A DNA stretch of 64,000 nucleotides, taken from positions 9,439,001 through 9,503,000 of the forward strand of contig NC_088916.1 of assembly GCF_963576675.1 (NCBI RefSeq), in the 5' to 3' direction. Source of the stretch: Euphorbia lathyris. Its lineage: Eukaryota; Streptophyta; Magnoliopsida; Malpighiales; Euphorbiaceae. Positions 43,631-56,570 of the stretch are shown here, piece after piece. The notes under the pieces are model-generated. The model was not told where the DNA came from and ran no database searches. It was given only the letters and a program-made list of their open reading frames with translations. Both the position numbers and the translations under genes were made by a program. The stretch's first letter is position 1. Each line of letters begins with the position of its first letter.

Positions 43631-46600
43631 GTAAGCCTGAGGTGTGCTGAGAAGTCAAAGATGTGGTATATTGACAGCGCATGCTCGAGGCATATGACTG
43701 GTGATGAAACTCATTTCATCATATTTGAGCGTAAACGAGGAGGAAGCGTAAGTTTTGGAGACAAAAAAGGGTAAGATAGTAGGGTCAGGAACCATTGGAG
43801 GTAATCCTACTATTGAGTCTGTCTCCCTAGTCATCGGACTCAGATATAACTTACTCGGCGTAGCTCAGCTATGTGACAATGGGAGAAAAGTTATATTTGA
43901 TGACATTGGATGTAAAATACTCGAGGGTAAAACTAATGAGTTAATTTTAACTGCCCCTCGCATTGATAATGTCTTCATGCTGAACTTAGAGAAAAAGTTT
44001 TCAAAAACTGTATGCTTAGTATCAAAGGAAGAAAATTCCTGGCTATGGCACAGGAGACTTGGTCATGTAAGCATGGACCTCCTGGCCAAATTAGCAAGAA
44101 AGCAATTGGTTGAGGGACTGCCAGAACTTAAATTTGAAAAAGATCAATTATGCCACGCTTGCCAAGCTGGAAAACAAACCAAACAATCTTTTCATAGCAA
44201 AAACATTGTCTCAACTAAGCGTCCATTAGAGTTACTACACTTGGATCTCTTTGGTCCAGTCCAGCCGCTGAGTCTGGGTGGAAGAAGATTTTCCTTGGTC
44301 ATTGTAGATGATTTTTCTCGGTACACTTGGATCATCTTGCTGAGTAGCAAGGATGAGACCTTTGAGACATTTTCAAATTTGGTTAGAAAACTTGAAAATG
44401 ATAAAGACCTAAAATTGGCTCACATCCGAAGTGATAATGGTGGAGAATTCAAAAACCAACAGTTTGTTGAATTCTGTGAAGCCAACGGCATTGACCATAA
44501 TTTTTCTGCTCCTAGGACGCCTCAACAAAATGGGGTTGTTGAAAGGAAGAACAGAACCTTGGTTGAAATAGCCAGGACAATGTTGAGTGAGCATAGGCTT
44601 CCAAAGTACTTTTGGGGAGAAGCTGTTAACAGAGCGTGCTATATTCTTAATAGGGCTCTTGTTAGACCTATACTAAAGAAAACCTCTTACGAACTTTGGA
44701 AAGGACGAAAGCCCAACATTGGATACTTTAGAGCCTTTGGCTGTAAATGTTTTATTTTAAACACCAAAGATAGCTTAGCTAAGTTTGACTCAAAAGCTGA
44801 TGAGGCTATCTTTTTAGGCTACTCAACAAACAGCAAAGCATACAGAGTTTTCAATAAACGAACTCAAGTTTTAGAAGAGTCAGTACATGTTGAGTTCGAC
44901 GAAACTAACCCTGCAGGAAGATATCAGCCGCTGACTGAGGATGATCCACACTCAGTATCCGCTGATCAAGATGCAGCCGCTGAGTCATTCCCTCAAGGGC
45001 TGACCAAAGGTAAAAGTGAACCTCAAATTGTTTTCACTGACCAATCTACACCTGCAGAGATTGTTGAAACACAGACAGCACAAGACATCAATCTACCAAA
45101 GGAGATAAGGATACCAAGAGGACACTCAGAGAGTGCTATTCTTGATGCTGCTGAGAATACTTTGATGACAAGAAATCAACTCAGGAGATACCTCAGCAAT
45201 GTAGTCTTCATCTCAGTTCAGGAACCAAAGAACTTCGCTGATGCTGAGCACGATGAATTCTGGATGAGCGCAATGCAAGAGGAACTTGATCAATTCAGAA
45301 GAAACGATGTATGGGAGTTAGTGCCACATCCAAAGAGTCAGAAGACCATTGTAACAACATGGGTCTTCCGCAACAAGCTGGATGAACAAGGAAATGTAGT
45401 CAGGAACAAAGCAAGACTTGTAGCTCAGGGCTACAGTCAGCAAGAAGGTATTGACTACGGTGAGACCTTTGCCCCAGTGGCAAGGCTAGAGGCTATTCGA
45501 ATTTTGTGCGCTTATGCAAGTTATATGAACTTTAAACTGTTTCAAATGGATGTTAAGAGTACATTCCTTAATGGAGTTATAAACGAGGAAGTTTATGTTA
45601 ATCAGCCTCCAGGGTTTGAGGATCCTAAATTCCCAAACCACGTTTATAAACTCAAAAAGGCTCTGTACGGCCTCAAGCAAGCACCACGTGCTTAGTATGA
45701 GAGGCTGACCAGTTTCCTGCTGACTAGAAACTATGTCAGAGGCAAAGCTGATACAACCTTATTCATTAAGAGAAAGGGTAAAGACACCCTGCTGGCTCAA
45801 ATATATGTTGATGATATTATATTCGGTTCTAATAATGAGTCAATGTGCAAGGAATTTAGCAAACAAATGCAGACTGAGTTTGAAATGTCAATGATGGGAG
45901 AACTCAACTTCTTCCTTGGACTTCAAATCAAACAAGGGAAAAATGGCATCTTCATCAGTCAAGCAAAATATGCCAAGGAGATATTGAAGAAATATGATCT
46001 TGAAAATTACAAGCCAATATCTACTCCTATGGGCACTGACACTGTCCTTTGTGCTGACGAGAATGGTAAGTCGGTAGACAGCAAATTGTATCGAGGTATG
46101 ATAGGCTCTCTACTTTACTTAACAGCGAGTAGACCGGACATTCAGTTCTCAGTATGCTACTGTGCTAGATATCAATCTAACCCTAAGGAATCTCATTACA
46201 TAGCTGTAAAAAGAATCCTTAGATATTTGCAAAGCTCAGTGAACGCAGGTTTATGGTATCCCAACACTCATGATTTTACACTCGTTGGATACACTGGCGC
46301 TGACTATGGACGAGACAAGCTTGAACGAAAAAGCACCTCTAGAGAATGCCACTTCCTAGGAAGCTGTCTTGTATCCTGGTTCAGCAAGAAGCAGGCATCA
46401 GTAGCCTTGTCCACCACTGAAGCTGAGTACATTGCTGCTGGACACTGTGTTGCTCAAGTCCTTTGGATTAAGCAACAGCTTGAAGACTATGGTGTTCAAA
46501 CAAAGACAATTGAGGTCAGATGTGACAACAAAAGTGCAATTGATCTATCAAAGAACCCAATTCAGCACAGCAGGATGAAGCATGTCAGCATCAGACATCA

Positions 46601-46751
46601 CTTCATTAGAGACCATGTACTCAAAGGTGAGATCAAGCTGACCTATGTCCCAACGGATGAGCAGCTTCCGGATATCTTTACGAAGCCACTGGCTCGAGAG
46701 CAGTTCAGCATACTGAGAGAAGCCATTGGTATGTTTAATCCTCTTCAGTAA
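43631..46751 (+). pseudogene. Pol of Sirevirus-like element 1 (PR-IN-RT-RH), broken
   Basis: Pol starts just after the gag stop in a shifted frame: protease (WYIDSACSRHMTGD), then a 2-nt deletion near 43762 shifts the frame. From 43755 the domains follow: integrase zinc finger ([14 protein letters not shown]), integrase core ([24 protein letters not shown]), reverse transcriptase ([24 protein letters not shown]). An in-frame TAG at 45693-45695 sits where Trp is expected (PRA then YERL). The frame then continues through YVDDIIFG to RNase H ([24 protein letters not shown]) and the stop at 46751. RNase H has TGADYGRD in place of TDADYAG. The protein would be polyprotein-processed; this copy is inactive. 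Confidence 0.9.
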
Positions 46752-47254
46752 ATTTCAGCTCTTAATATATATTCATGCTGAGTGAATTACCATGCTGAAT
46801 GACTTATGCTATTACTTGCTGAGTGGATAGAAGTATGCTGAGTATTTAATGCTAAATGAATGAATATCATATACTGAGCAAATATTGGCACCGAGTAGTT
46901 ATCTCAAACTGAGAAATCAATTACTTAAATCATCCGTTTGTGTAAAACTGACCACTCAGAATATAAAACGTTTAGAATTCTAAACGCTGAGTATAAGATC
47001 CGTTGCATTTAATGCTAAAGCACGCGAATAGCCACCTAGGATGACGTATGCGCCGAATGTGTCATAAAAGCCAGGATCATTGTCGGTTGACAATCCCAAG
47101 GCAAAACTGACACATGGATTCGATAAGATCCACCTCTCACAGCTATAAATAATGGGCAAATCCCAATTTTTATCTCTTTACACTTACCGAATTCTCTGGC
47201 ATAAATACTTTCTCTCTAAAAACTCTCAAAACTTCCAAACCCCTCTCTGAAACT
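46752..47254 (+). other. Spacer between pol and the third ORF
   Basis: About 500 bp with stops in every forward frame. The first 300 bp hold at least seven GCTGAGT/CTGAG-type words. The last 150 bp look like a core promoter (see the TATA entry). No protein is encoded. Confidence 0.7.
47144..47151 (+). promoter_or_regulatory. TATA box of a putative internal promoter for the third ORF
   Basis: TATAAATA lies ~105 bp upstream of the third-ORF ATG. It is followed by a leader with pyrimidine-rich stretches (ctttctctct, cccctctct) and no ATG downstream of the expected start site until 47255. A TGACG word lies upstream near 47042. This is sequence-based only. Confidence 0.5.
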
Positions 47255-47319
47255 ATGACTAAGATTTCCTTGAACATCTCCGGTGCCGGTCACTCTAAGA
47301 CCAGTTCCGATGAACCTTC
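47255..47319 (+). pseudogene. Third ORF of element 1, N-terminal piece
   Basis: Starts MTKISLNISGAGHSKTSSDEP and is cut by the LTR of the nested copia element. The frame is taken up again at 57754 after the 5-bp duplication, in register, so the ORF was continuous before insertion. Ser/Thr/Gly-rich with no visible signal peptide. Confidence 0.6.
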
Positions 47320-48812
47320 TGTAAGTGTTGTATGCCTTAGGCCATTCCTTTTGTATATTATACAGGGTGAAGTTTGTATCCAAATGGCAGTTAATAATAT
47401 AAATATGTATACATGTGTAATTATTTGTATTGTTTAATTACTTAATGACTATACATATTAGTCCAAAGATTATTTACAAAGAGATAATATTATTAAGAGT
47501 TAATAATAATGAGATATATTTCTTTGGTAAAATAATAATCTTAAATGTTCATAGTCGGTGGATAATGAATTGGACATTCATCTATCCTTAGATTATTACC
47601 TCTGTTTATTTTCTTGATTAGTATGAGATATTAATCGGAAACAGAAAATCTCATTCTGTTTGATATGATGATATCAGAATAAATATGTGGACATTCAAAG
47701 AGGTGAATGGTCGAACTGTGACGTTAGATAATAATTGCACAAAGGTTTACTCCTAGTCAACATAATTATTATCTAGGTCATAATAGTGCATATAGTCCTT
47801 TGACTTGAGGAAACTTAGTTGTTCTTACGCAGGTAATTATAGTTTGTTCCTGCTTTGTACTGAGATCTTAATTCCGGTAATCCGGCAGTGAATCGCTATA
47901 GTTAGTTGTGTAGTGTAACAAGAGTTTGCTAATACAGAATTCATTACTCTAAGTAAATAGAGATAAATCATAAGATAGTTATTAAGATAGTTATTGATTA
48001 GTTTTTTTGATGGAATGAGTTCCTGGCCAGGACAATAAGACTCATCTTATGAGATAAGTATCAAAGAATGGTTCTTTGATGAGAGTCTTATTTTATCAAA
48101 GACTTAATCAATATTGCTTAGTATCTTGACAATTAGAGCTTGACACTTTGTGACTCTAGTCAAGATCGGGATTTTTAATGAAAGGACTTTAGTGCATGGA
48201 AATTATGATCGATGGTTCATAATTAGTTTAATTATAAGTTCAAGTAACTTCATTCTTTAATTGGGACGTCATGGCGCAGTGTGTTAGCTGGAGATCATGA
48301 CCTTTAGAGGACTATAAGTATATATAAGCTAAGTTTATATAGGATACACTTGTAGTACAAGGAATTGGATTCCTAACATAATTAATAAGTGTTATTATTA
48401 TGCCTCTAATGCCAGTTACAGATGAACCTAGAAAGTCACACACTTATAAGGTGTCTGTATCTAGCCTTTGTTAAATTGATTAATTAAAAGTGTTTTAATT
48501 AATTAATTGACACAATTGAATATGTCAATGAGATTGACAAAACATTCTGACACTGTTTGATATTCAATTGAAACGAGGAAATTATAATAATTATTCTTGC
48601 TCAATTTAAGTTGATGGCTTTTTCCAAATATAATAGTCAAGTGTTGACTGTTGGAATTTAGAGGTGTTTTAAATTAACCCCTTTAAGATATTATTAAAGG
48701 ATATAATAATAATTAATTAAGTTATTATTATTTTATATATATTTATAATAATAATAATATAATAATATAATTAATTATTATATATTTAATAATATAATTT
48801 ATTTTATTATTA

Positions 48813-48843
<31 letters not shown>

Positions 48844-49292
48844 ATTATTTATATATATATATATGAAAGATGAAGTAGGACACCATCATTCACCTTCTTA
48901 TATATATGATTTTTGGTAAAGATAACTTACCAAAAATTATATATATACAATAAAAAGGTTTTGATTGTTTGGTGGTTTTCGATTAATTTTGAGCAAGCGT
49001 TTTAATTCCTTTAAGGCTTGATCTAATCGATTTAGTGGACTGACTAGAGGCTTCACCATTAGAGAAGCTTTAATACCTGATTGGAATCTACAAGAGGTAT
49101 TTGTTCCGATCTCGTAGTATAAATATCAATTTGATTATTAAAGAACTTAATGATCTTGGTTAAGGATTTGATGTCAGACATCGGATGTTTGACTGTTTAT
49201 CAGAGTGATTGGATCACACTGATTGTTTGTTTAGGGAAATTTTTTGAAATTCGTCTCCTAAATACCAACATGTTTTCGCTTCAAATCCTTCA
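47320..49292 (+). repeat. 5' LTR of copia element 2
   Basis: Length 1973 bp, TG...CA. It has a long AT/TTA-rich microsatellite block (48720-48860). The 5' copy carries a 16-bp duplication, 'aagatagttattaagatagttatt' near 47978, that is single in the 3' copy. Confidence 0.93.
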
Positions 49293-49294
49293 AG

Positions 49295-49306
49295 TGGTAT
49301 CAGAGA
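49295..49306 (+). other. Primer-binding site of copia element 2
   Basis: TGGTATCAGAGA, two bases after the LTR. It matches the initiator Met-tRNA complement. Confidence 0.85.
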
Positions 49307-50004
49307 CATCTAAGTTCTTTTATAGTTAATTGATGTTGTGTTCTCTTGATTGATATAATTATGGATTGTTGGTGTTTTTTCTTTGATTATTTTACTCCTA
49401 TAGTTATAATTTTAAATTCCAATTTTTATGAATTTGGGTTTGTAAATATTGAAGTCTTGAAATATCAAGAAAAATTATAATTTTGGAGCAAAATTGAAGA
49501 AACGACGAAATTGGCAGATTGCAGATTTATGGCGCGGGCACGCTTTAGGCAATTTTTAGTTGTCTAGTTTGTATATTGTCTGCTGTTATAAAATTGAAAT
49601 GTGATTAAAATTATATATTGGCCTTAAATGTAAGTGTTACATTTAGGAACAATTGAGGGTCAATTCTACGAAAAGGGTCAATTATGTAATAAAATCAATT
49701 TTGATTTTACTACATAAAAATATGTAATTTTATTAATTACATGTTCAATTTTATCCAATCCATAATTATACCAATAAGATTAGATGAATGTTAAGATTGA
49801 TCACCACAAGCATGTTATTGGATAATGTGCAAACATTAACTAATAAATTGAATTAAGTGTTAATTCAAGATAAATTTCTTTTTATGCACAATTGCATGTT
49901 AGAAATTTAAATCGGTTAATGTGCAAAGTGAGACCTTAAGTTAAATTTAATTTAACTGCAAGACCAGAAATCTTCCAAATAAATATTAAATCCGATATAG
50001 ATGC

Positions 50005-50800
50005 AAGAGTTGTATCGAGGCTCTCCACTGGTGCATTAATACACAAATAGTTTGTGTGATTAGTGTGAAAGTTAATTCCCATTGAATTAATTTGTGGGTT
50101 ACATTAGGCAATTAACATTGTAAGAATGCCAATGTGAAGCTGAACAATGTTAATTCGGGTTTAACATAATCTGCTGATCTAGTGGGTTGGATTTATCTAG
50201 TGTTGAAATCCAAGAACGTCAAAGGGAAACTGAGGATTAAAACACTAGGAGCTAGAAAAGTGTTAAATTGAATTTCACAGCATAGTGCAAGGTGATTGAC
50301 AAGTGTTGTCAACTTATGAATTTATTAGTTATCCCAAGAATACCAATGTGAAGTTGAGGGAGAACCTAATAGAATTTATAAGAATTCGATTTACCCACTA
50401 GTAAGAGTTGTATCGAGGCTCTCCACTGGTGCATTAATACACAAATAGTTTGTGTGATTAGTGTGAAAGGTAATTCCCATTGAATTAATTTGTGGGTTAC
50501 ATTAGGCAATTAACATTGTAAGAATGCCAATGTGAAGCTGAACAATGTTAATTCGGGCTTAATATAATCTGCTGATCTAGTGGGTTGGATTTATCTAGTG
50601 TTGAAATCCAAGAACGTCAAAGGGAAACTGAGGATTAAAACACTAGGAGCTAGAAAAGTGTTAAATTGAATTTCACAGCATAGTGCAAGGTGATTGACAA
50701 GTGTTGTCAACTTATGAATTTATTAGTTATCCCAAGAATACCAATGTGAAGTTGAGGGAGAACCTAATAGAATTTATAAGAATTCGATTTACCCACTAGT
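50005..50800 (+). repeat. 398-bp tandem duplication in the leader of copia element 2
   Basis: The segment beginning aagagttgtatcgaggctct at 50005 is repeated from 50403 and ends at acccactagt (50800). The copies differ at only a few positions (for example 'gggtttaac' versus 'gggcttaat'). It lies between the PBS and gag, in the untranslated leader. Confidence 0.92.
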
Positions 50801-50955
50801 AATTCATTCCAAAGAATTATCGTTTCCTATTTGGAAGTATAGGATTCGCCAAATTAGTGGGAAACCATTATGATAAAAGTCCATGTCATATTGGTTCGTT
50901 TAATTCACCGTAAATATATAACTGACTATCAATCTGTATTTTCTACAGTTACTCT

Positions 50956-53900
50956 TTGATTCCAAACATGTTATCAACACCACTCCAATCGATATTAGAC
51001 CGTAATAGGCTCACAGGGCTGAATTATGTGGACTGGCTGAGAAACCTTAAGGTTGTGTTAACTCAGCAACGCTTGTTATATGTAATTCTAAAGCCTAAGC
51101 CTGAATCTCCTAAAGAGAATGCAGAAAAGGCTTTACATGAGGCATATAACAAATGGGTAGATGATGATACCCAAGCCAAATGCTATATTATTGCTTCTAT
51201 GGATAATGAATTACAGAAGCATTATGAGAATATAGCAACATCTTATGAAATCTTATCGAGCTTGAAAGACCTGTATGGTGAGACCAGCAGGACTATGAGA
51301 TATAAGATATCTAGTAAGCTCTTTAGGTTGAAGATGAAAGAAAGCCAGAATGTTTCAGATCATGTAGGAGAAATGATCCATTTAATCCAATCTTTGAAAA
51401 ATTTGGATTTTGCAATGGCTCATGAACTCCAAATTGATCTTGTGCTTTCTTCACTCCCACGTTCATATGGAGGTTTTGTTTCAAACTTCCAATTAAACAA
51501 AGTGGAGTGTACTTTGGCCCAGTTGCTGCAGAATCTGGTTGTTCACCAACAGAATGTGGTGGACCAAGATAAAAAGAAAGATGACGTTGTAATAGTGGCT
51601 GCATCTTCTTTTAAGAGGAAGGGTAAGACCCAACCTAAAAAGAAGAAAAAGAAAGTTCAAAAGACCACTAATGCAAGTCCATCGTTTGTGAGGCCAAAAA
51701 CCTCAACACAACTTAAGGGTGCTGTTAAGCAGGGATGTTTCCAGTGTGGAATGGAAGGTCACTTTAAGAGAAATTGCCCAATCTTTTTGAAAAGTTTAGA
51801 GAAGGGTAAGGGTGCAGCTTCTGCATCAGGTATTTCTCTTGATAATTATTTAAATGTGGATTTAAATAATGATCTTTCTTATAACTCATCTAATGCCTGG
51901 ATTTTAGACACTGGAGCAACTTCTCATATTTGTTCCTATGTTCAGGATCTGGCAAATAGAAGGTTGTTGGAAGATGGTGAAGTGGAACTCACACTGGGAG
52001 ATGGTGCAAGGGTTGCAGCCAGGGCAGTGGGAGATATTTCACTTATGTTAGACCATCATGTTTTGTTATTGAAAGATGTACTGTATATACCAGGAGCATA
52101 TAAAAATGTAATATCTATATCTAGTTTGACAAAAAGGAATTATGAATTCCGGTTTTGTAATAAAGCTTGTACAGTATATTTTGATAATGTGATTATCGGT
52201 TCTGGTGTTTTACATCGTGGTTTATTTTATGTTGATAAAAATATACCAAATAACAAAAATGAAAATAAGCAAGTTTTGCTTGGCAACCTAAAAGAGATGA
52301 ATAATACTTCCACTGATAAACAATCAGAATTTAATTCCAAATATTTGTGGCATCTCCGTCTAGGACATATTTCTAGTAATAGACTCACTAAGTTGGATAA
52401 GATGGGAATTTTAAAAAATCTAAATTCTCAACCTGATTATTCAACATGTGAATCATGTTTACAAGGAAAAATGACTAGAAAACCATTTGTGGGACAAATG
52501 AAGAGAGCCAATGAAATATTAGAATTAATACATTCTGATGTTTGCGGGCCATTTAGTGAAATAGCTCGTGGAGGTTATCACTACTTCGTAACCTTTATTG
52601 ATGATAAATCAAGATATGGTTATTTGTATTACAAATATGAAGTTTTTTGAAAAATTCAAAGAATTCAAAGCCGAAGTAGAAAATCAAATTGGGAAAAATA
52701 TTAAATCACTAAGGTCAGACCGAGGTGGTGAATATATGAGTACTGAATTTGATGATTTCCTCAAGGAAAATGGAATTATCTCTGAACTCACTCCTCCTTA
52801 CACACCACAATTAAATGGAGTATCTGAAAGGAGGAATCGGACTTTGTTGGACATGGTTCGATCGATGATGAGTTACACTGATTTGCCTATCTCATTCTGG
52901 GGATATGCAATTGAGACAGCACTATACCTTCTCAACCGTGTTCCTTCTAAATCTGTTTCTACCACACCATATGAAATATGGGCTGGAAGGGCACCAAATT
53001 TAAATCATGTTAAAATGTGGGGTTGCCCTGCTTATATAAAAAAGCAGAAAACAGAAAAATTAGAGGAACGGTCTACTAAAGGCCGATTTGTTGGATACCC
53101 TAAATCAAAAGGATCTATGGGTTATTATTTCTATCTCCCTGATGAACAAATTGTTACTATCAGTAGGGATGCCATTTTTCTTGAGAAAGAGTTTCTGCAA
53201 GAAGGTGGTAAAGGTAGAAAGATTTTATTGGATGAGGAATCATCTAATAAAGAAATCCAACATGCTGAATCAAAGCAAGTTGATCAGCCAGATGAGCCTA
53301 CCAAAACAACAGATATCATCACTCCAACTCTTAGGAGGTCTGAAAGGGTTTCACATCCTCCTGATAGGTATGGTTTAATTACTGACCACGAACAAGAGTT
53401 ATTTGTTTTTGGTAGTACTGACCATCCTGATGATCCAGTTACTTATGAAGAAGCAGTATGTGATACTGAATCTTCTAAGTGGTTAGAAGCAATGCAAAGT
53501 GAGATTGATTCCATGTATAAGAATGAAGTTTGGGAACTTGTTACCCCACCTGAAGGAATAGTTCCTATAGGTTGTAAGTGGGTATTCAAACGCAAACTGA
53601 ATTCTGAAGGTATTGTGGATACTTATAAAGCAAGGCTTGTGGCGAAAGGTTATCGCCAACGGGAGGGAATTGATTTTGAAGAAACATTCTCACCCGTAGC
53701 TATGTTTAAAAGTATTCGAATAATCTTATCTATTGCAACACACTTTGATTTTGAGATTTGGCAAATGGATGTTAAAACTGCATTTCTCAATGGATTTCTT
53801 GAAGAAGAAATCTATATGGAACAACCAAAGGGTTTTATATCTAAGGAAAGTTCTCAAGTGTGTAAGCTTAAGAGATCCATTTATGGACTTAAGCAAGCTT

Positions 53901-55006
53901 CAAGGAGTTGGAATAAGAGATTTGATGAAGCCATACAGGGTTATGAGTTTGTCAAAAATCTTGATGAGCCATGTGTTTACAAGAAGGTTAGTGGGAGAGC
54001 TATCACTTTCCTTGTCTTGTATGTTGATGATATTCTGTTAATTGGGAATGACATTGGTATGTTAACTAATGTTAAGATCTGGTTATCCTCTACCTTCTCT
54101 ATGAAAGATTTGGGAGAAGCCGCCTATATTCTTGGAATTAAGCTTTATAGAAATAGAGCTAAAAGAATATTAGGGCTATCTCAAAAACTCTATTTGGAGA
54201 AAATTCTAAAGAGATTTAGAATGGAAGACTCCAAAAGAGGATTGATACCTGTTAGACATGATTTGCAACTCTCCACAGAGCAATCACCTAAGACTCCAGT
54301 GGAGAGAGCAGAAATGGCCAAGATTCCTTATGCTTCAGCTATAGGAATTCTAATGTATGCTATGTTGTGTACAAGGCCAGACATTGCATTTGCTGTTAGT
54401 CTAACAAGCAGATATCAATCAAATCCAGGTATGGCTCACTGGATTGCTGTTAAGGCTATCTTTAAGTACTTGAGAAGAACTAAAGATATGATCTTAACAT
54501 ATGGAGGAGGTGATCTGTTCATTGAAGGCTTTACAGATTCTAGCTTTCAATCAGATAAGGAGAAACTTATATCCACTTCAGGATATGTGTTTACATGTAA
54601 TGGAGCTGCAGTTGTTTGGAAAAGTTCTAAACAAGATACTGTAGCTGATTCCACTACTGAGGCTGAATATATTGCCGCCTCAAGTGCCGCTAAAGAAGCA
54701 GTGTGGTTGAAGAACTTTATCACCGAACTTGGTGTGGTTCCTTCTATTGTTAATCCAATCCCTTTGTATTGTGATAACAATGGAGCGATTGCACAATCAA
54801 AGGAACCAAGGTCTCACAAGAACTTCAAACATGTGCTTAGGCGGTATCACTTAATCAGAGAGATTGTTGGACGAGGAGATATCTCAGTGCAGAAAATAGC
54901 ATCAGCTGATAATCCAGCTGATCCATTTACTAAGCCAATGACTCAGTCACAGTTAGACCATCATCTTGAGAAGATAGGTCTTAAATATTGTACTGAATGG
55001 CTCTAG
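50956..55006 (+). pseudogene. Gag-Pol of copia element 2, one frameshift
   Basis: One long frame, broken once. Part 1 (50956-52650, 564 aa) has gag (LTGLNYVDWLRNLKVVL, LPRSYGGFV), a CFQCGMEGHFKRNC zinc knuckle, protease (WILDTGATSHIC), and the integrase finger (HLRLGH, CESCLQGK) and start of the core (IHSDVCGPF). A 1-nt length change in a T-run near 52647 moves the rest into the 52598-55006 frame. That part carries [20 protein letters not shown], reverse transcriptase ([31 protein letters not shown]) and RNase H ([29 protein letters not shown]), ending at 55006. All catalytic motifs are present, so only the single shift clearly inactivates it. Confidence 0.92.
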
Positions 55007-55010
55007 TGCT

Positions 55011-55020
55011 AGTGGGAGAT
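55011..55020 (+). other. Polypurine tract of copia element 2
   Basis: AGTGGGAGAT directly before the 3' LTR, a common copia plus-strand primer site. Confidence 0.8.
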
Positions 55021-56570
55021 TGTAAGTGTTGTATGCCCTAGGCCATTCCTTTTGTATATTATACAGGGTGAAGTTTGTATCCAAATGGCAGTTAATAATA
55101 TAAATATGTATACATGTGTAATTATTTGTATTGTTTAATTACTTAATGACTATACATATTAGTCCAAAGATTATTTACAAAGAGATAATATTATTAAGAG
55201 TTAATAATAATGAGATATATTTCTTTGGTAAAATAATAATCTTAAATGTTCATAGTCGGTGGATAATGAATTGGACATTCATCTATCCTTAGATTATTAC
55301 CTCTGTTTATTTTCTTGATTAGTATGAGATATTAATCGGAAACAGAAAATCTCATTCTGTTTGATATGATGATATCAGAATAAATATGTGGACATTCAAA
55401 GAGGTGAATGGTCGAACTGTGAAGTTAGATAATAATTGCACAAAGGTTTACTCCTAGTCAACATAATTATTATCTAGGTCATAATAGTGCATATAGTCCT
55501 TTGACTTGAGGAAACTTAGTTGTTCTTGCGCAGGTAATTATAGTTTATTCCTGCTTTGTACTGAGATCTTAATTCTGGTAATCCGACAGTGAATCGCTAT
55601 AGTTAGTTGTGTAGTGTAACAAGAGTTTGCTAATACAGAATTCATTACTCTAAGTAAATAGAGATAAATCCTAAGATAGTTATTGATTAGTTTTTTTGAT
55701 GGAATGAGTTCCTGGTCAGGACAATAAGACTCGTCTTATGAGATAAGTATCAAAGAATGGTTCTTTGATGAGAGTCTTATTTTATCAAAGACTTAATCAA
55801 TATTGCTTAGTATCTTGACAATTAGAGCTTGACACTTTGTGACTCTAGTCAAGATCGGGATTTTTAATGAAAGAACTTTAGTGCATGGAAATTATGATCG
55901 ATGGTTCATAATTAGTTTAATTATAAGTTCAAGTAACTTCATTTTTTAATTGGGACGTCATGGCGCAATGTGTTAGCTGGAGATCATGACCTTTAGAGGA
56001 CTATAAGTATATATAAGCTAAGTTTATATAGGATACACTTGTAGTACAATGAATTGGATTCCTAACATAATTAATAAGTGTTATTATTATGCCTCTAATG
56101 CCAGTTACAGATGAACCTAGAAAGTCGCACACTTATAAGTTGTCTGTATCTAGCCTTTGTTAAATTGATTAATTAAAAGTGTTTTAATTAATTAATTGAC
56201 ACAATTGAATATGTCAATGAGATTGACAAAACATTCTGACACTGTTTGATATTCAATTGAAACGAGGAAATTATAATAATTATTCTTGCTCAATTTAAGT
56301 TGATGGCTTTTTCCAAATATAATAGTCAAGTGTTGACTGTTGGAATTTAGAGGTGTTTTAAATTAACCCCTCTAAGATATTATTAAAGGATATAATAATA
56401 ATTAATCAAGTTATTATTATTTTATATATATTTATAATAATAATAATATAATAATATAATTAATTATTATATATTTAATATTATTATTATTATTATATTA
56501 TTTATATATATATATGAAAGATGAAGTAGGACACTACGTGTCCTACTCATCATTCACCTTCTTATATATA

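Noticed and set aside
47255..47437. 60-aa ORF as a complete small gene
   Set aside because: Only the first 21 codons belong to the third ORF; the rest is read from the inserted LTR.
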